A stretch of DNA of 64,000 nucleotides from CAZOEL01 sp964578835. GTDB lineage: Bacteria; Desulfobacterota; Syntrophobacteria; Syntrophobacterales; Syntrophobacteraceae. Where the stretch lies: the NCBI GenBank assembly GCA_964578835.1, contig CAZOEL010000014.1, positions 31,796-95,795 on the forward strand. Direction: 5' to 3'. The position numbers and the translations under genes are program-made. This document shows, piece after piece, positions 8,919 through 18,405 of this stretch. The notes under the pieces were generated by a model. That model did no database searches, was not told the DNA's origin, and saw only the letters and a list, made by a program, of their open reading frames with translations. How positions within the stretch are numbered: position 1 is the first letter of the stretch; each line of letters starts with the position of its first letter.

Positions 8919-9539
8919 CTAAGGCGTCGATGAGAGCACTTTGATTCCATGTTTTTCGAAGTCAGCGGCGATGGGATCCAAATCGCACCTTTTCAGGCGG
9001 ATGGAATAGACTCCTTCCTGAACGTCGATTTGCCCTTCTATAACCGGCATATGGCAAATGCTGATTATTTCCGCATCGTGCTGTTTGACCAGTCGAGCTA
9101 TTTCATCGAGAGACCCTTTGGGATCGGGAATCTTTACATCCAGGCGCGACGAGCCGTCTATCACGCCCATGAAGGTGATAAAGGCGGAAAGGATGTCGAC
9201 GACCGTTATAACGCCGACAAGCTTGCCGCTCTCCAGGACGGGCAGACCGCCGATTCGATTCTCCAGTATGAGGAGCGCCGCATCTTCGAGCCGCATGTCC
9301 GGGTGAGCCTTGAACGGTTTGCGAACCATTACATCTTCAAGACTCAGCTCCTCCAGCATGGAGGCGATCAAAACGCCGCGCAAATCCGCATCCGTCACCC
9401 AGCCCAAAAGACTCATCTCGGCATCTACAACGGGGAGATGACGAACGGATGATTGCTTCATAACCGCCAGCGCCTGCTGTATGGAAGCATTCTTGTTGAT
9501 TGTTACCACATCTTTGGTCATCCAATGGCGTACGATCAC
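8919..9539 (-). CDS. CBS-domain pair plus ACT-like domain protein
   Basis: The 206-residue protein has two CBS motifs. The first covers about residues 1-60 (MTKDVVTINKNASIQQALAVM, then VRHLPVVD and LLGWVTDADLRG). The second covers about residues 66-125 (KPFKAHPDMRLEDAALLILE, then IGGLPVLESGKLVGVITVVDIL). The last 70 residues look like an ACT-type beta-alpha fold (SSRLDVKIPDPKGSLDEIARLV). Such proteins usually sense adenine nucleotides and may regulate partner enzymes. The start codon is GTG. No partner gene is adjacent on the same strand, so the target is unknown. Confidence 0.85.
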   Translation of the reverse strand: MIVRHWMTKDVVTINKNASIQQALAVMKQSSVRHLPVVDAEMSLLGWVTDADLRGVLIASMLEELSLEDVMVRKPFKAHPDMRLEDAALLILENRIGGLPVLESGKLVGVITVVDILSAFITFMGVIDGSSRLDVKIPDPKGSLDEIARLVKQHDAEIISICHMPVIEGQIDVQEGVYSIRLKRCDLDPIAADFEKHGIKVLSSTP

Positions 9540-9852
9540 GTTGAATAGCCCCTACTTGAAGTCGAGGAAACGGCGAGTCAAGCTTACGAGCGACGATTTA
9601 ACAAGAAATTGCAGCTACTTCATTAGATTTCGACCTCAAAGTATGCCATAGGCCGGGAAAATGCAAGAGAAAACTTCTGAAAGCGACCTTTCGACTGTTT
9701 CGTCCCCGGTTCGTTTGGTTGGCTTGTTCAATATCCTTTGCTTCGGCCGCATCCAATGCTATTTTAGCTGAGAATGTCCTGACTTTTCCGAAAGCCCATT
9801 CTGCGGAGCGCCGTTGATCGCGGCTTGTTTTGCTTTCATGTGCGAGGATGAG
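9540..9852. other. Divergent intergenic region
   Basis: This region lies between the CBS-ACT gene (minus) and pxpB (plus). It is AT-richer than its flanks and should contain divergent promoters. A weak plus-strand pair, TTGCTT followed after 16 bases by TATTTT near 9738-9765, could serve pxpB, but it is far from consensus. Confidence 0.4.
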
Positions 9853-10560
9853 ATGAGTGTGACTGCGATTGGCGAATACCCGATCCCGCGTGTGCTGCCT
9901 TGCGGAGAGACGGCCGTTTCCATCGAACTTGGAAATGTCATAGATCGAACGGTGAATCGAAAAGTCAATCTCCTTTATAGGCGCATCAAGGCTTCAGAGC
10001 TGCCGGGAATTGTCGACCTGATTCCGACATATCGCTCGCTCTTCATTTTATACGACCCGTGGCTCTGTTCATACGAGCGGCTTTTGTCGGCGGTGGAGGA
10101 ATGCCTCGGTTTTCCCTGCGCAAGCGGTGAAGAAGAGATGCGAATGGTTGAAATCCCGGTTTGTTATGGCGGCGAGCTTGGACCGGACCTCGATGCGGTA
10201 GCCGCCTTGCATAACCTTGACGTGCAAGAAACGATCGAGCTCCATTGCGCGCCGATCTATCATGTTTATATGATTGGCTTCACACCCGGGTTTCCATATC
10301 TAGGAGGACTTGACGAACGGCTTTATACTCCGAGAAGAGAAGAGCCCCGAAAAAAGGTCCCGCCTGGCAGCGTTGGAATAGCTGATAAGCAGACGGGCAT
10401 ATATTCCGTCGAGAGCCCGGGCGGGTGGCACTTGCTTGGGAGAACGCCTTTAAGAATGTTCGATCTGAATAGAGATCGCCCTTTCTTCCTCGAGCCCGGC
10501 GACGCCGTTAAATTTGAGCCCATTGCGGAAGAAGAGTTTTGGAAGTTGTCCGAATTTTAG
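9853..10560 (+). CDS. pxpB: 5-oxoprolinase subunit B (PxpB/KipI family)
   Basis: PxpA, PxpB and PxpC together hydrolyse 5-oxoproline (pyroglutamate) to glutamate using ATP. This protein of about 235 residues carries the KipI-family signature FTPGFPYLGGLDERLYTPRR and the following KKVPPGSVGIADKQTGIYSVESPGGWHLLGRTPL. The chosen ATG at 9853 is preceded by GAGGATGAG; the open frame extends 13 codons upstream without a better site. It overlaps pxpC by 22 bases, which indicates translational coupling. Confidence 0.9.
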   Translation: MSVTAIGEYPIPRVLPCGETAVSIELGNVIDRTVNRKVNLLYRRIKASELPGIVDLIPTYRSLFILYDPWLCSYERLLSAVEECLGFPCASGEEEMRMVEIPVCYGGELGPDLDAVAALHNLDVQETIELHCAPIYHVYMIGFTPGFPYLGGLDERLYTPRREEPRKKVPPGSVGIADKQTGIYSVESPGGWHLLGRTPLRMFDLNRDRPFFLEPGDAVKFEPIAEEEFWKLSEF

Positions 10561-11480
10561 ACGCCGGTCCCCTGGCGACAGTGCAGGATTTGGGGCGCTA
10601 CGGATTTCAGGACCGCGGAATTCCGGTATCGGGGGCCGTGGATCGTCGCGCGCTGAGAATCGGCAATTTGCTTGTGGGAAATCGTGAAGGCGACGCCGGC
10701 GTTGAAATCACTCTGGGCGGGTTTGAAGCGAAGTTTCTTTCCAGAGCTTGTTTTTCATTAACCGGCGCAGACATGGATGCAAGGCTCAATGGCTCTCCGG
10801 TTTCCAACTGGAGGCCTCACGACGCAGACCGAGGGGATGTGCTTGCGCTGGGTTATGCGCGCTCGGGATTTCGGTCTTATTTCACCGTTTCAGGAGGAAT
10901 TGATGTCCCCCTGCTGCTGGGGAGCCGATCCACCTACCTCAGGGGCGGGTTCGGAGGCTATGAGGGGAGGCCTCTAAAGAAAGGCCACATTCTCCGACGC
11001 GGCGTTCCGACAGGTGAAGCGGTTCAGTCGTTTCCGTCGAGGTTGATTCCCCGATATGAAGAGAGGCCTGTATTGAGAGTTGTGCTCGGTCCTCAAGAGG
11101 ATTATTTCACGGCCGAAGGAATAGCTGCGTTTCTTTCCGGAGCCTATGAAATCACCTCGCGCTCGGACAGAATGGGTTGTGTTCTTCTTGGCCCGTCCAT
11201 AACCCACAAAAGTGGCGCCGACATCATCTCCGATGGAGCTATTTTCGGAGCCATCCAAGTTCCGGGAAAAGGACAACCGACCCTCCTTTTGGCGGACAGC
11301 CAGACTACCGGAGGCTATGCAAAAATCGCGGTGGTTCTATCTTCGGATCTGCCTCAGGCAGCTCAACTTGCTCCCGGCTCCAGCGTTCGGTTCGAAGCAG
11401 TAGGCCTGCTGGAAGCGAGAAACGATTATCTAAGGCAAGAATTCAAGCTCAGGAATTTTATCAATAACGCCAAGCGCTGA
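10539..11480 (+). CDS. pxpC: 5-oxoprolinase subunit C (PxpC/KipA, biotin-dependent carboxyltransferase-like fold)
   Basis: The 313-residue protein begins with a TTG codon inside the end of pxpB. It carries the family signature ATVQDLGRYGFQDRGIPVSGAVD, and later IQVPGKGQPTLLLADSQTTGGYAKIA. The fold is shared with the carboxyltransferase half of urea amidolyase, but with PxpA and PxpB as neighbours the 5-oxoprolinase role is the best call. Length is normal for the family. Confidence 0.9.
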   Translation: MEVVRILDAGPLATVQDLGRYGFQDRGIPVSGAVDRRALRIGNLLVGNREGDAGVEITLGGFEAKFLSRACFSLTGADMDARLNGSPVSNWRPHDADRGDVLALGYARSGFRSYFTVSGGIDVPLLLGSRSTYLRGGFGGYEGRPLKKGHILRRGVPTGEAVQSFPSRLIPRYEERPVLRVVLGPQEDYFTAEGIAAFLSGAYEITSRSDRMGCVLLGPSITHKSGADIISDGAIFGAIQVPGKGQPTLLLADSQTTGGYAKIAVVLSSDLPQAAQLAPGSSVRFEAVGLLEARNDYLRQEFKLRNFINNAKR

Positions 11481-11507
11481 GAACAGTCTTAAACCGTTGA
11501 GGCCGAC

Positions 11508-12266
11508 ATGCGAATAGACATCAATTGTGATATGGGTGAAAGCTTTGGATCTTTCAAAGTCGGAGAGGATGAGAAGATCATTCCCTATGTTACTTCCGTA
11601 AACATAGCTTGTGGCTACCATGCCGGGGACCCGACGGTTATGGCGAGAACCGTCAAGCTCGCCGGGCGCTATGGCGCCGCCATAGGAGCCCATCCAGGCT
11701 ATCCGGATCTCATGGGGTATGGCCGCCGCAACATGGAGACCTTTCCCGGCGAAATCAAGAACTACATCCTCTACCAGGTAGGAGCCCTCGCAGCCTTTGT
11801 GAAGACTTCCGGAATGATGCTCCACCACGTGAAGCTCCATGGAGCTTTATACAACTATGCAGCCCGAGACGAGCGCGCCGCAAACGAAGTTATCGAAGCC
11901 ATAAAAGCCTATGACCCCGAGTTGATCCTGGTTTGTCTTGCAGGCTCCTTGTGCGCTCAAATGGCTTTGCAAGCAGGGCTGCGCGTAGCAACCGAAGCTT
12001 TTCCCGACAGGGCCTACCTTGGAAACGGGCAACTTGTTCCAAGATCGATGCCAGGCGCTGTGATTCTTGACCTCGAGACCATCAAGGAGCGGGTCCTCAA
12101 GCTTGTTTCCACCAAAACCATCACGAGTATCGATGGATACGATATTCCTCTCCAGGCGGACACTCTCTGCATTCACGGCGACAGCCCCAAAGCGTGGGAG
12201 CTTGCCGGAGTGATCCGAAAGACCTTGGAAGCGTCCAATATTCGCGTTGTCGCTCTGAGGCGTTAA
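11508..12266 (+). CDS. pxpA: 5-oxoprolinase subunit A (PxpA, LamB/YcsF family)
   Basis: The 252-residue product begins MRIDINCDMGESFG, the hallmark of the LamB/YcsF family, and retains VNIACGYHAGDP, GAHPGYPDL, HVKLHGALYNYAARD and the C-terminal ICIHGDSP-like motif (CIHGDSPKAW). GAGG lies ahead of the ATG. It completes the pxpBCA set. The order B-C-A and the close spacing suggest one operon for recycling pyroglutamate formed from glutamine or glutathione breakdown. Confidence 0.93.
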   Translation: MRIDINCDMGESFGSFKVGEDEKIIPYVTSVNIACGYHAGDPTVMARTVKLAGRYGAAIGAHPGYPDLMGYGRRNMETFPGEIKNYILYQVGALAAFVKTSGMMLHHVKLHGALYNYAARDERAANEVIEAIKAYDPELILVCLAGSLCAQMALQAGLRVATEAFPDRAYLGNGQLVPRSMPGAVILDLETIKERVLKLVSTKTITSIDGYDIPLQADTLCIHGDSPKAWELAGVIRKTLEASNIRVVALRR

Positions 12267-12312
12267 TGGATAGCGACTTCGCCTAAAAGGCTGCCCTTCC
12301 TGAGTTGCGCGC

Positions 12313-13011
12313 TCAGGGGATCAGGGATGCAGAACAATTGACGCCTCCGACTGGGAAGATAAGGTTGTAAAATCTGAGCCCCCAATACTCTTTCCCTCTG
12401 AAGGCGGAGAATCGAGGAATCCACTCTACCGTGCACGGAGGCGTTGCGCCATAACCGGCGCAGATATTCTGGTCATAATAGACCTCGGTTTGGCGGCGTA
12501 TCGTCGGGAACTGGGTCTTGACCGTTTGAGGCCAATAGCCATGGCGGCGTAGATCGAGCTCTTGATAGGGAGGTGCGGGAGTGTACGGACAATTAGACAT
12601 TCCAAAGCTTACATACTCATCGCCAAGAAGGAATACTCGCTCCGATTCGCCCGGGAAAAGCCTGGCAATGCTGAAATCGGCCGGGGGTGGAAACTGTGGG
12701 GTTGTGCCATCAGGAAAGAATCTCACATTGATGTCGTTGAGATCATGAGGAAAAATATCCCATTCACTGGCGTCCACTATTCCATTTCCATTGACGTCGG
12801 CCATTTGCATGGCTTGCTCGCTTCCCGCAGCAACCCAACCGCCGTTGATGCATACCCAGTCCATGTTGTTGAAAAATTCATAAGGGGTAGGCTCTCTCAC
12901 ATCCTTGAAGCCTATTGCTACGCCTTCCTCTTCGGCCCCCACCGCTCCTCTGTAAAGAACGCACAATGCGCAAAAAGCTATGGACATTCTCATTAGTTTC
13001 CCGCCTTGCAC
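12313..13011 (-). CDS. Secreted protein with an EF-hand/dockerin-like calcium loop, function unknown
   Basis: I do not recognise the family. The GTG at 13011 is preceded by AAAGGAG. A signal peptide follows (MRMSIAFCALCVLYRGAVGA, cleavage probably after AVGA). Near residue 73 lies DVNGNGIVDASEW, which matches a calcium-binding EF-hand or dockerin loop (D-x-N-x-N-G-x-x-D-x-x-E). The rest is rich in aromatic residues and proline, with a few cysteines (NCPYTP, NICAGYG, PPCTVEW, VNCSAS) that could form disulfides outside the cytoplasm. Its first 18 residues are nearly the same as those of the next secreted gene upstream. Confidence 0.65.
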   Translation of the reverse strand: MQGGKLMRMSIAFCALCVLYRGAVGAEEEGVAIGFKDVREPTPYEFFNNMDWVCINGGWVAAGSEQAMQMADVNGNGIVDASEWDIFPHDLNDINVRFFPDGTTPQFPPPADFSIARLFPGESERVFLLGDEYVSFGMSNCPYTPAPPYQELDLRRHGYWPQTVKTQFPTIRRQTEVYYDQNICAGYGATPPCTVEWIPRFSAFRGKEYWGLRFYNLIFPVGGVNCSASLIP

Positions 13012-13027
13012 TGCGTGAACTCCTTTG
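12956..13027 (-). repeat. Leader repeat, copy A (signal peptide and ribosome-binding site)
   Basis: These 72 bases align with 13705-13776 without gaps and with roughly ten mismatches. The repeat covers the ribosome-binding site, the GTG start and the signal-peptide codons, after which the two proteins are unrelated. It therefore looks like duplication followed by replacement of the mature parts, or two genes that captured the same leader. Confidence 0.8.
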
Positions 13028-13124
13028 TGAACTCGATTGATCCGGTATTCCGCATTTGGCGATCAAGCCATCTTGGTGGATAGCCTTCTTCGCTGGAATA
13101 ACGGTTACGACTCGTAGCCCGCCG

Positions 13125-13760
13125 CTACCTGCCGACTATTGGCTCTGGGTTCTCCCATGAAGGCGGCTCTCCAGAAACTTCGATTAGCTTAGGATGTAAT
13201 GCTTTTTCATGTCTTGAGTTCATGTGTTCTTCATCCAATAGCATTCTGAGCATTTTTAGCTTTTTCTCAGGAATATCAGCAGGGATGCTGGGCCCCCGAT
13301 AACTCTGTCTTTCCTCGTTTGTTATCAGCTTTCTCAGTCTGACAATCGAGTGCTCCTTAGGGGGGATCGAATAAAATGGTTTAAACTCCGCCTCTTGGAC
13401 TCCGTAGCTAGGAAAAGCTTCGTAACCCGGTTTATAGATTGTAGCGTAACAACCGGGGTTCCATCTTCGAAGGAATCGGAAAGCCCATGCCCTATAGGCT
13501 TCAATTATGAATGCTCCGTTCTTGTCGGTTACGGCGTCCTTGAGGTCGACGAATTCGCTCACGAACCCTCCAAAAGTGTACATCTCCGTGTAGAAGGCAG
13601 TCATCACATAGGCTCCCTCGACCGGATCGCCGCTTTGGACTTCAACGACCTTTCCCTGGTATGGGCCGTACTTATGGGTGATAGTACACGGACCGACAGC
13701 AGTAAGAACGCACAATGCACAGAATGCTATAGAGATTTTCATTGGTTTCCCGCCTTGCAC
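13125..13760 (-). CDS. Secreted protein with carboxypeptidase-regulatory-like domain
   Basis: The 211-residue product starts at a GTG preceded by AAAGGAG and has a short signal peptide (MKISIAFCALCVLTAVGP). A Cys follows but lacks a canonical lipobox (Pro at -1). The segment YQGKVVEVQSGDPVEGAYVMTAF followed by AVTDKNGAFIIEA is typical of the CarboxypepD_reg beta-sandwich found in many extracellular proteins. The C-terminal 60 residues are charged and probably helical. No enzymatic residues are evident, so binding or surface display is possible. Confidence 0.65.
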   Translation of the reverse strand: MQGGKPMKISIAFCALCVLTAVGPCTITHKYGPYQGKVVEVQSGDPVEGAYVMTAFYTEMYTFGGFVSEFVDLKDAVTDKNGAFIIEAYRAWAFRFLRRWNPGCYATIYKPGYEAFPSYGVQEAEFKPFYSIPPKEHSIVRLRKLITNEERQSYRGPSIPADIPEKKLKMLRMLLDEEHMNSRHEKALHPKLIEVSGEPPSWENPEPIVGR

Positions 13761-13776
13761 TGCGTGAACTCCTTTG
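13705..13776 (-). repeat. Leader repeat, copy B
   Basis: This is the second copy of the 72-base leader found at 12956-13027. It includes a shared stretch at its upstream end (cgccttgcactgcgtgaact in plus-strand sense) that covers the GTG start and the AAGGAG site. Confidence 0.8.
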
Positions 13777-13823
13777 CATCTATCTTGGTTAGAAGTTCTT
13801 CAAATTATCTTTGCCGCCATTCG

Positions 13824-15470
13824 CTAGAATCGATTCAATCTCCAGAGCCCATCTTCATCCAGTAGAAAATAGATGGTATAGGCAATAGTAACCGGTTCTC
13901 CTTCCACAATATGAATCCGATTGATCCGGTATTCCGCTCGATCGTCTCCGGAAGTAACCATTTCGATGCCCTGCATTTCAGAGACAAGTTCGGGAAGTCT
14001 GTCCGCCAAGGCTGTAAATAGCTTCCGGTAATCCTCTTTTGAGCCCTCTTTGAAATAGTTGAGCGCTTCGTCTATCTCGCCGCTGGCGAGCTTCGATTTC
14101 ATGACGTTCCATTTTGCCTGAATCTGACTATCGAGGTCAGATTTATTTGGGACAATGAGGGCGATAGTGCTCGAGCACATTTCTCCCTGACCATTGCGCG
14201 CCTCTGCAGTAAAATGATAAATTCCTTCGGTGGTTATCCTTACGGGGTATTCTGTGTCGTTTATTCGTGGAAGATATTCGATGATTCCCGGGCCATTGTA
14301 AGATATGGACAGATCTTCAGTTGCATCGCTCACGATCATGGTTGTTTCATAGGGAGACACACCCCAATAGGTAATTGCCCTGATGCTGACGCAATCGGCA
14401 TTCACCTCGATATTTACGCTTATCGAAACACTTTTGCTGTTGCCCTCGGAGTCTATCGCCTGGACTGTGATGACTGGGAATTCATCATCAAGAGGCACTT
14501 CGTTTGCAATAAAGCGCCCGCCATGGATTAAAGCTGGAACTCCGTTGACGGCTATTCCCACCTCTGCGTCGCTTTTGTGGGATACGGCGCCTTCCACCAG
14601 CACTTTGGATCTTCTGATAAGCTCGCCTTCTTGAGGAGAGGTAATCGCAAGGGAGATCGGACTTATTACCCTTATGGTTACAGATGCTTCAGATATGCTC
14701 CCACCACTATCTTTTATCGTGTAAGCGAAGGTCTCGTCTCCCTCAAACCCATTGAATGGGGTATACTTGAGTGTCCCGGCCTCTTCTTCCGTCACTGTTC
14801 CGTTAGCGGTTGCGTAAATCCCGAGAGAACTATGCCATCGCCGTCTATATCGAAATCATTTGCAAGCACATTGATCGATATGGGCTTATTCTGATTCGTC
14901 TCGCCGTTATCATTTGTCGCCGAGGGAGGATCGTTTACGGGCAATACGGTCATACTGACAAGCGCGGTTGCGCTTCTGCCATGGCCATCGGTTAGGGTGT
15001 AGGTGAAGTTGTCTGATCCGTAGAAGTTGGAAAACGGGCTGTAAGTAATGGTTCCATCAGGGTTGAGAGCTGTGGAGCCATGAAGCCCGGAAGCAACGAC
15101 GGTTATGGAAAGAGGATCGTCATCAGGGTCCCAGTCGTTTGCGAGGACATTAACGATTACAGGGGCATCCTCATTGGTCGCAGCCGAATCGTTCTCGGCG
15201 AAAGGCGCTTGGTTTATGATATTCACCGTTGTCATCGCCATCCCAATCGCTTGATTCTCTGCCATCAAATTGGACCGTTTCACCAACGAGCGCGGTCCGG
15301 ATCGATTCTCCAGAAATTATTGCCATTGGAGGCGCATCTTTTACATCGACAGTAAATTCCTGGGTGACTCTTCCGCCTTTCCCATCACTTGCCTCGACCT
15401 TTACCAGGAAGAGGCCGCCATCGGGAGGGATCACGGACGAGAAATACAAAACAAGCAGGAAGACCTTCAT
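13824..15470 (-). pseudogene. Decayed secreted protein with PKD/cadherin-like repeats and a conserved C-terminal domain
   Basis: Three overlapping frames make up one broken gene. The 5' piece (15470-15171) has an Ig-like strand pattern and a PKD-type start (GETVQFDGRESSD.DGD) that is cut off. The middle piece (15286-14792) carries a cadherin-like Big_9 repeat (ENDSAATNEDAPVIVNVLAND, GSDNFTYTLTDGHG) and begins another. The 3' piece (14795-13824) resumes in a different frame: upstream of its first GTG the same frame reads YATANGTVTEEE, as expected for such a repeat. At least two frameshifts, near 14800-14830 and 15225-15260, plus a probable deletion in the PKD domain disrupt it. The last 110 residues (AKWNVMKSKLASGEIDEAL to DGLWRLNRF) form a separate conserved alpha-beta domain. 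Confidence 0.75.
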
Positions 15471-15824
15471 CTTGAAGGCTTATGAGCGGGAGCGGCGCTG
15501 TAAGCTGAATGGCAGATTGAAAGTTCGCAAACAGTATGAAATCCAAATTGAAGGTTGTGCTTGCATTTGAATTATCTATCGGTCTGGTTGTCTGAGTTGT
15601 TGAGGACTTTCTTGCTTTGGGAAATATCGAAATCGGGTTTCAGGAAAGATTGAATATCCTTGTGACACTTGCGCGCTGCTCTCTTTCCCCGGCATTCCGT
15701 TCGGGGAGGCGAGATTGACTTTGGTCGGTCATCTGCTATACTGCTAGCCATTATGCGGCGGGGGCGAGTTGCGGGTGCGCCGCATTTGAATTATGACCTT
15801 GTGAAGACACGAAAGGACCGATTC
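15471..15824. other. Intergenic region upstream of pyrG
   Basis: The first 200 bases hold no recognisable gene. The last part contains the pyrG promoter described separately. The in-frame extension of pyrG through this region (from 15669) has no family match and is treated as untranslated leader. Confidence 0.5.
15715..15742 (+). promoter_or_regulatory. Sigma-70-type promoter for pyrG
   Basis: TTGACT at 15715-15720 and TATACT at 15737-15742 are separated by 16 bases, close to the consensus. Transcription would start near 15750, leaving a leader of about 75 bases before the proposed TTG start of pyrG at 15825. Confidence 0.7.
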
Positions 15825-17498
15825 TTGCGTCAGCCTAAATATATCTTTATTACCGGCGGAGTGCTTTCATCGCTTGGAAAAGGGTTGGCTGCGGCCTCCA
15901 TAGGGGCGTTGATGGAAAGCCGCGGGCTTCGAGTGACTATGCAGAAGCTCGACCCTTATATAAATGTCGATCCTGGAACCATGAATCCTTTCCAGCACGG
16001 AGAGGTCTTCGTTACGGACGATGGGGCGGAAACGGATCTGGATCTCGGCCATTATGAACGATTTACTCATGCCGTCATGGGGAAGAAGAATAATTACACA
16101 TCGGGCGGCATTTATTATTCGGTCATCATGAAGGAGCGCCGGGGCGATTACCTGGGCGGCACCGTGCAGGTCATTCCACATGTTACGGATGAAATCAAAG
16201 CCTGCATCCGCGGCGTCGTGGATGATGTGGATATCGTGATCGTCGAAATCGGAGGCACGGTCGGAGATATTGAAAGCCTGCCGTTTCTTGAGGCTATACG
16301 CCAGTTTAGGGGTGATGTGGGAAGAGAGAACGTCATCTACATTCATGTCACCCTCGTGCCCTATCTCAAGACTTCGGGCGAAGTCAAAACGAAGCCGACT
16401 CAGCATAGCGTGAAAGAGCTCCTCGGAATCGGCATCCAGCCGGATATTCTGCTCTGCAGGACGGAAAAGGATCTGTCGCCTGAGCTCAAAGCAAAAATCG
16501 CGCACTTCTGTAACGTGGAGCCGGATGCGGTTATAACGGCGAGAGATGTGGACTGTATTTATGAAGTTCCCTTGCTGTTTCACGAGGAAGGGCTCGACGA
16601 GAAGATCGTGAGGCTGCTCAACATCTGGACCAGATCTCCCATACTGGATCTTTGGAAAAAGCACGTCCATGAATGTAAAGAGCCGCTTTATGAAGTCCGC
16701 ATAGCTATTGTCGGCAAATACATCGATCTCACGGAATCCTACAAGAGCTTGAACGAAGCGCTCTTTCACGGCGGCGTGGCGCACAATGCCCGTGTCGCGC
16801 TCGAATATGTCGATTCTGAAAATGTGGAAAAGGACGGCGGCGAGGCGCTCCTGGAAGGCGTGGACGGCATTCTCGTGCCTGGAGGCTTCGGGCAGCGGGG
16901 CGTAGAAGGCAAAATCAAGGCGATTCGCTACGCCCGGGAAAACAAGATTCCCTTTTTGGGCATATGCCTTGGGATGCAGCTTGCCACGGTCGAGTTCAGC
17001 CGCAATGTCGCCGGGCTCGAGAAGGCTCACAGCATGGAGTTCGACAAGCACACTCCGCATTCGGTCATTTTCCTCATGCGTGAGTGGTTCGACTATAAAA
17101 ACAACAGGAGCATCCGCAGAGATGAAAGCTCCGATTTTGGCGGAACGATGCGCCTTGGCGCCTATCCATGCTCCCTCGACCCTGAGAGTCTGGCCTGTGA
17201 AGCCTACGGTTGTCAGGAGGTCTCGGAGCGGCATCGCCATCGCTATGAGTTCAATAATGAATACCGAGAAATCCTTGCAGAGGCTGGCTTGCGTTTTACC
17301 GGACTCTCGCCGGACAAGAACCTTGTCGAAATCGTTGAGATAGCCGATCATCCCTGGTTTCTCGGATGTCAGTTCCACCCGGAGTTCAAATCAAAGCCTA
17401 TGGAGCCCCATCCGATTTTCAAGGCTTTTGTGGGAGCGGCGCTCAAAGACGCTCGGAGCAAACGACCTGAGGCCTTTAGGAGAGACTGTGTTTGCTGA
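15825..17498 (+). CDS. pyrG: CTP synthase
   Basis: The enzyme makes CTP from UTP, ATP and glutamine. The N-terminal synthetase domain begins RQPKYIFITGGVLSSLGKGLAAA with the P-loop, followed by KLDPYINVDPGTMNPFQHGEVFVTDDGAETDLDLGHYERF. The C-terminal class-I glutamine amidotransferase domain has the nucleophile in FLGICLGMQLA (Cys near residue 381) and the His-Glu end in FLGCQFHPEFKSKP. The likely start is TTG at 15825, with AAGGA at good spacing and 557 residues, the normal length; the longer frame from 15669 is unsupported. kdsA follows after 15 bases. CTP is also the donor for CMP-Kdo, which fits the neighbours. Confidence 0.96.
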   Translation: MRQPKYIFITGGVLSSLGKGLAAASIGALMESRGLRVTMQKLDPYINVDPGTMNPFQHGEVFVTDDGAETDLDLGHYERFTHAVMGKKNNYTSGGIYYSVIMKERRGDYLGGTVQVIPHVTDEIKACIRGVVDDVDIVIVEIGGTVGDIESLPFLEAIRQFRGDVGRENVIYIHVTLVPYLKTSGEVKTKPTQHSVKELLGIGIQPDILLCRTEKDLSPELKAKIAHFCNVEPDAVITARDVDCIYEVPLLFHEEGLDEKIVRLLNIWTRSPILDLWKKHVHECKEPLYEVRIAIVGKYIDLTESYKSLNEALFHGGVAHNARVALEYVDSENVEKDGGEALLEGVDGILVPGGFGQRGVEGKIKAIRYARENKIPFLGICLGMQLATVEFSRNVAGLEKAHSMEFDKHTPHSVIFLMREWFDYKNNRSIRRDESSDFGGTMRLGAYPCSLDPESLACEAYGCQEVSERHRHRYEFNNEYREILAEAGLRFTGLSPDKNLVEIVEIADHPWFLGCQFHPEFKSKPMEPHPIFKAFVGAALKDARSKRPEAFRRDCVC

Positions 17499-17513
17499 TT
17501 TTGGAGAGATGGC

Positions 17514-18356
17514 GTGAGCGAATTTGAAGTGATGGGGCAAAGGCTGGGAAGGGAGCGTTTCTTCGTCATCGGAGGGCCGTGCGTTATCGAAAGCGAGGAA
17601 CTGGCGACAGGAGTTGCGCGATTCCTCAAGGAGACATGCGAGAGATTGAATATTTCTTGTGTATTCAAAAGCTCCTACGATAAGGCCAACCGCACTTCCA
17701 TCCAATCATTTCGAGGGCCGGGCATCGAAGAAGGCCTCGCCATCCTCGCGAGCATTCGAGAAAAGACCGGCATACCCGTATTGACCGATGTGCACAGTGC
17801 TCACGAGGCCGCGAGAGCGTCGGAGGTTGTGGATGTTCTGCAAATCCCGGCCTTTCTAGTCCGCCAAACCGACCTGCTCGTCGCGGCGGCGAAGACGGGA
17901 AAGCCGGTCAACTTGAAGAAAGCTCAATTTCTCGCTCCATGGGATATGACGCAGGCGGTCGACAAGGTGCGACAGAGCGGCAACGACAGGATTCTCGTTA
18001 CCGAAAGGGGCGCCATGTTCGGTTACAATAATTTAGTTGTGGACATGCGCTCGATTCCCATCATGTCGGAGCTCGGCTGTCCGGTGGTTTTTGACGCCAC
18101 TCACAGCGTGCAACTGCCGGGCGGACAAGGAGCTTCCTCCGGGGGGCAGCGCCAGTACGTCGAAACTCTCGCCTGTGCTGCCGTGGCGGCTGGAGCCCAT
18201 GGAGTTTTCATCGAGATGCACGAAGACCCGGAGAGGGCTCTTTGCGACGGACCCAACTCCTTGTTTTTGCATCAAGTTCCTCCACTGCTCGAGAAGCTCC
18301 TTGCGATCCGCCGGGCTGTATCGCAAAGCGGACCTTCCAGCGGGACCGGAACATAG
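17514..18356 (+). CDS. kdsA: 2-dehydro-3-deoxyphosphooctonate aldolase (Kdo-8-phosphate synthase)
   Basis: The enzyme condenses PEP and arabinose-5-phosphate to Kdo-8-phosphate. The 280-residue product has the KdsA core: FFVIGGPCVIESEE, CVFKSSYDKANRTSIQSFRGPG, DVLQIPAFLVRQTDL, KKAQFLAPWDM, VTERGAMFGYNNLVVDMRSIP and VFDATHSVQLPGG. The Cys in GGPCVIES suggests possible metal dependence, as in class II enzymes, although further metal ligands would need checking. Start GTG at 17514 has GGAGAG upstream. It sits between pyrG and kdsC in one transcript. Confidence 0.96.
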   Translation: MSEFEVMGQRLGRERFFVIGGPCVIESEELATGVARFLKETCERLNISCVFKSSYDKANRTSIQSFRGPGIEEGLAILASIREKTGIPVLTDVHSAHEAARASEVVDVLQIPAFLVRQTDLLVAAAKTGKPVNLKKAQFLAPWDMTQAVDKVRQSGNDRILVTERGAMFGYNNLVVDMRSIPIMSELGCPVVFDATHSVQLPGGQGASSGGQRQYVETLACAAVAAGAHGVFIEMHEDPERALCDGPNSLFLHQVPPLLEKLLAIRRAVSQSGPSSGTGT

Positions 18357-18405
18357 CCTCCAAAGTGAAGGGTCGAGTAGACACCCTGCAAAGAAAGGAT
18401 CCTTC

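Noticed and set aside
15669..15824. Extended N-terminus of CTP synthase from 15669
   Set aside because: The promoter at 15715-15742 lies inside it, the translation has no homology, and a good ribosome-binding site precedes TTG 15825.
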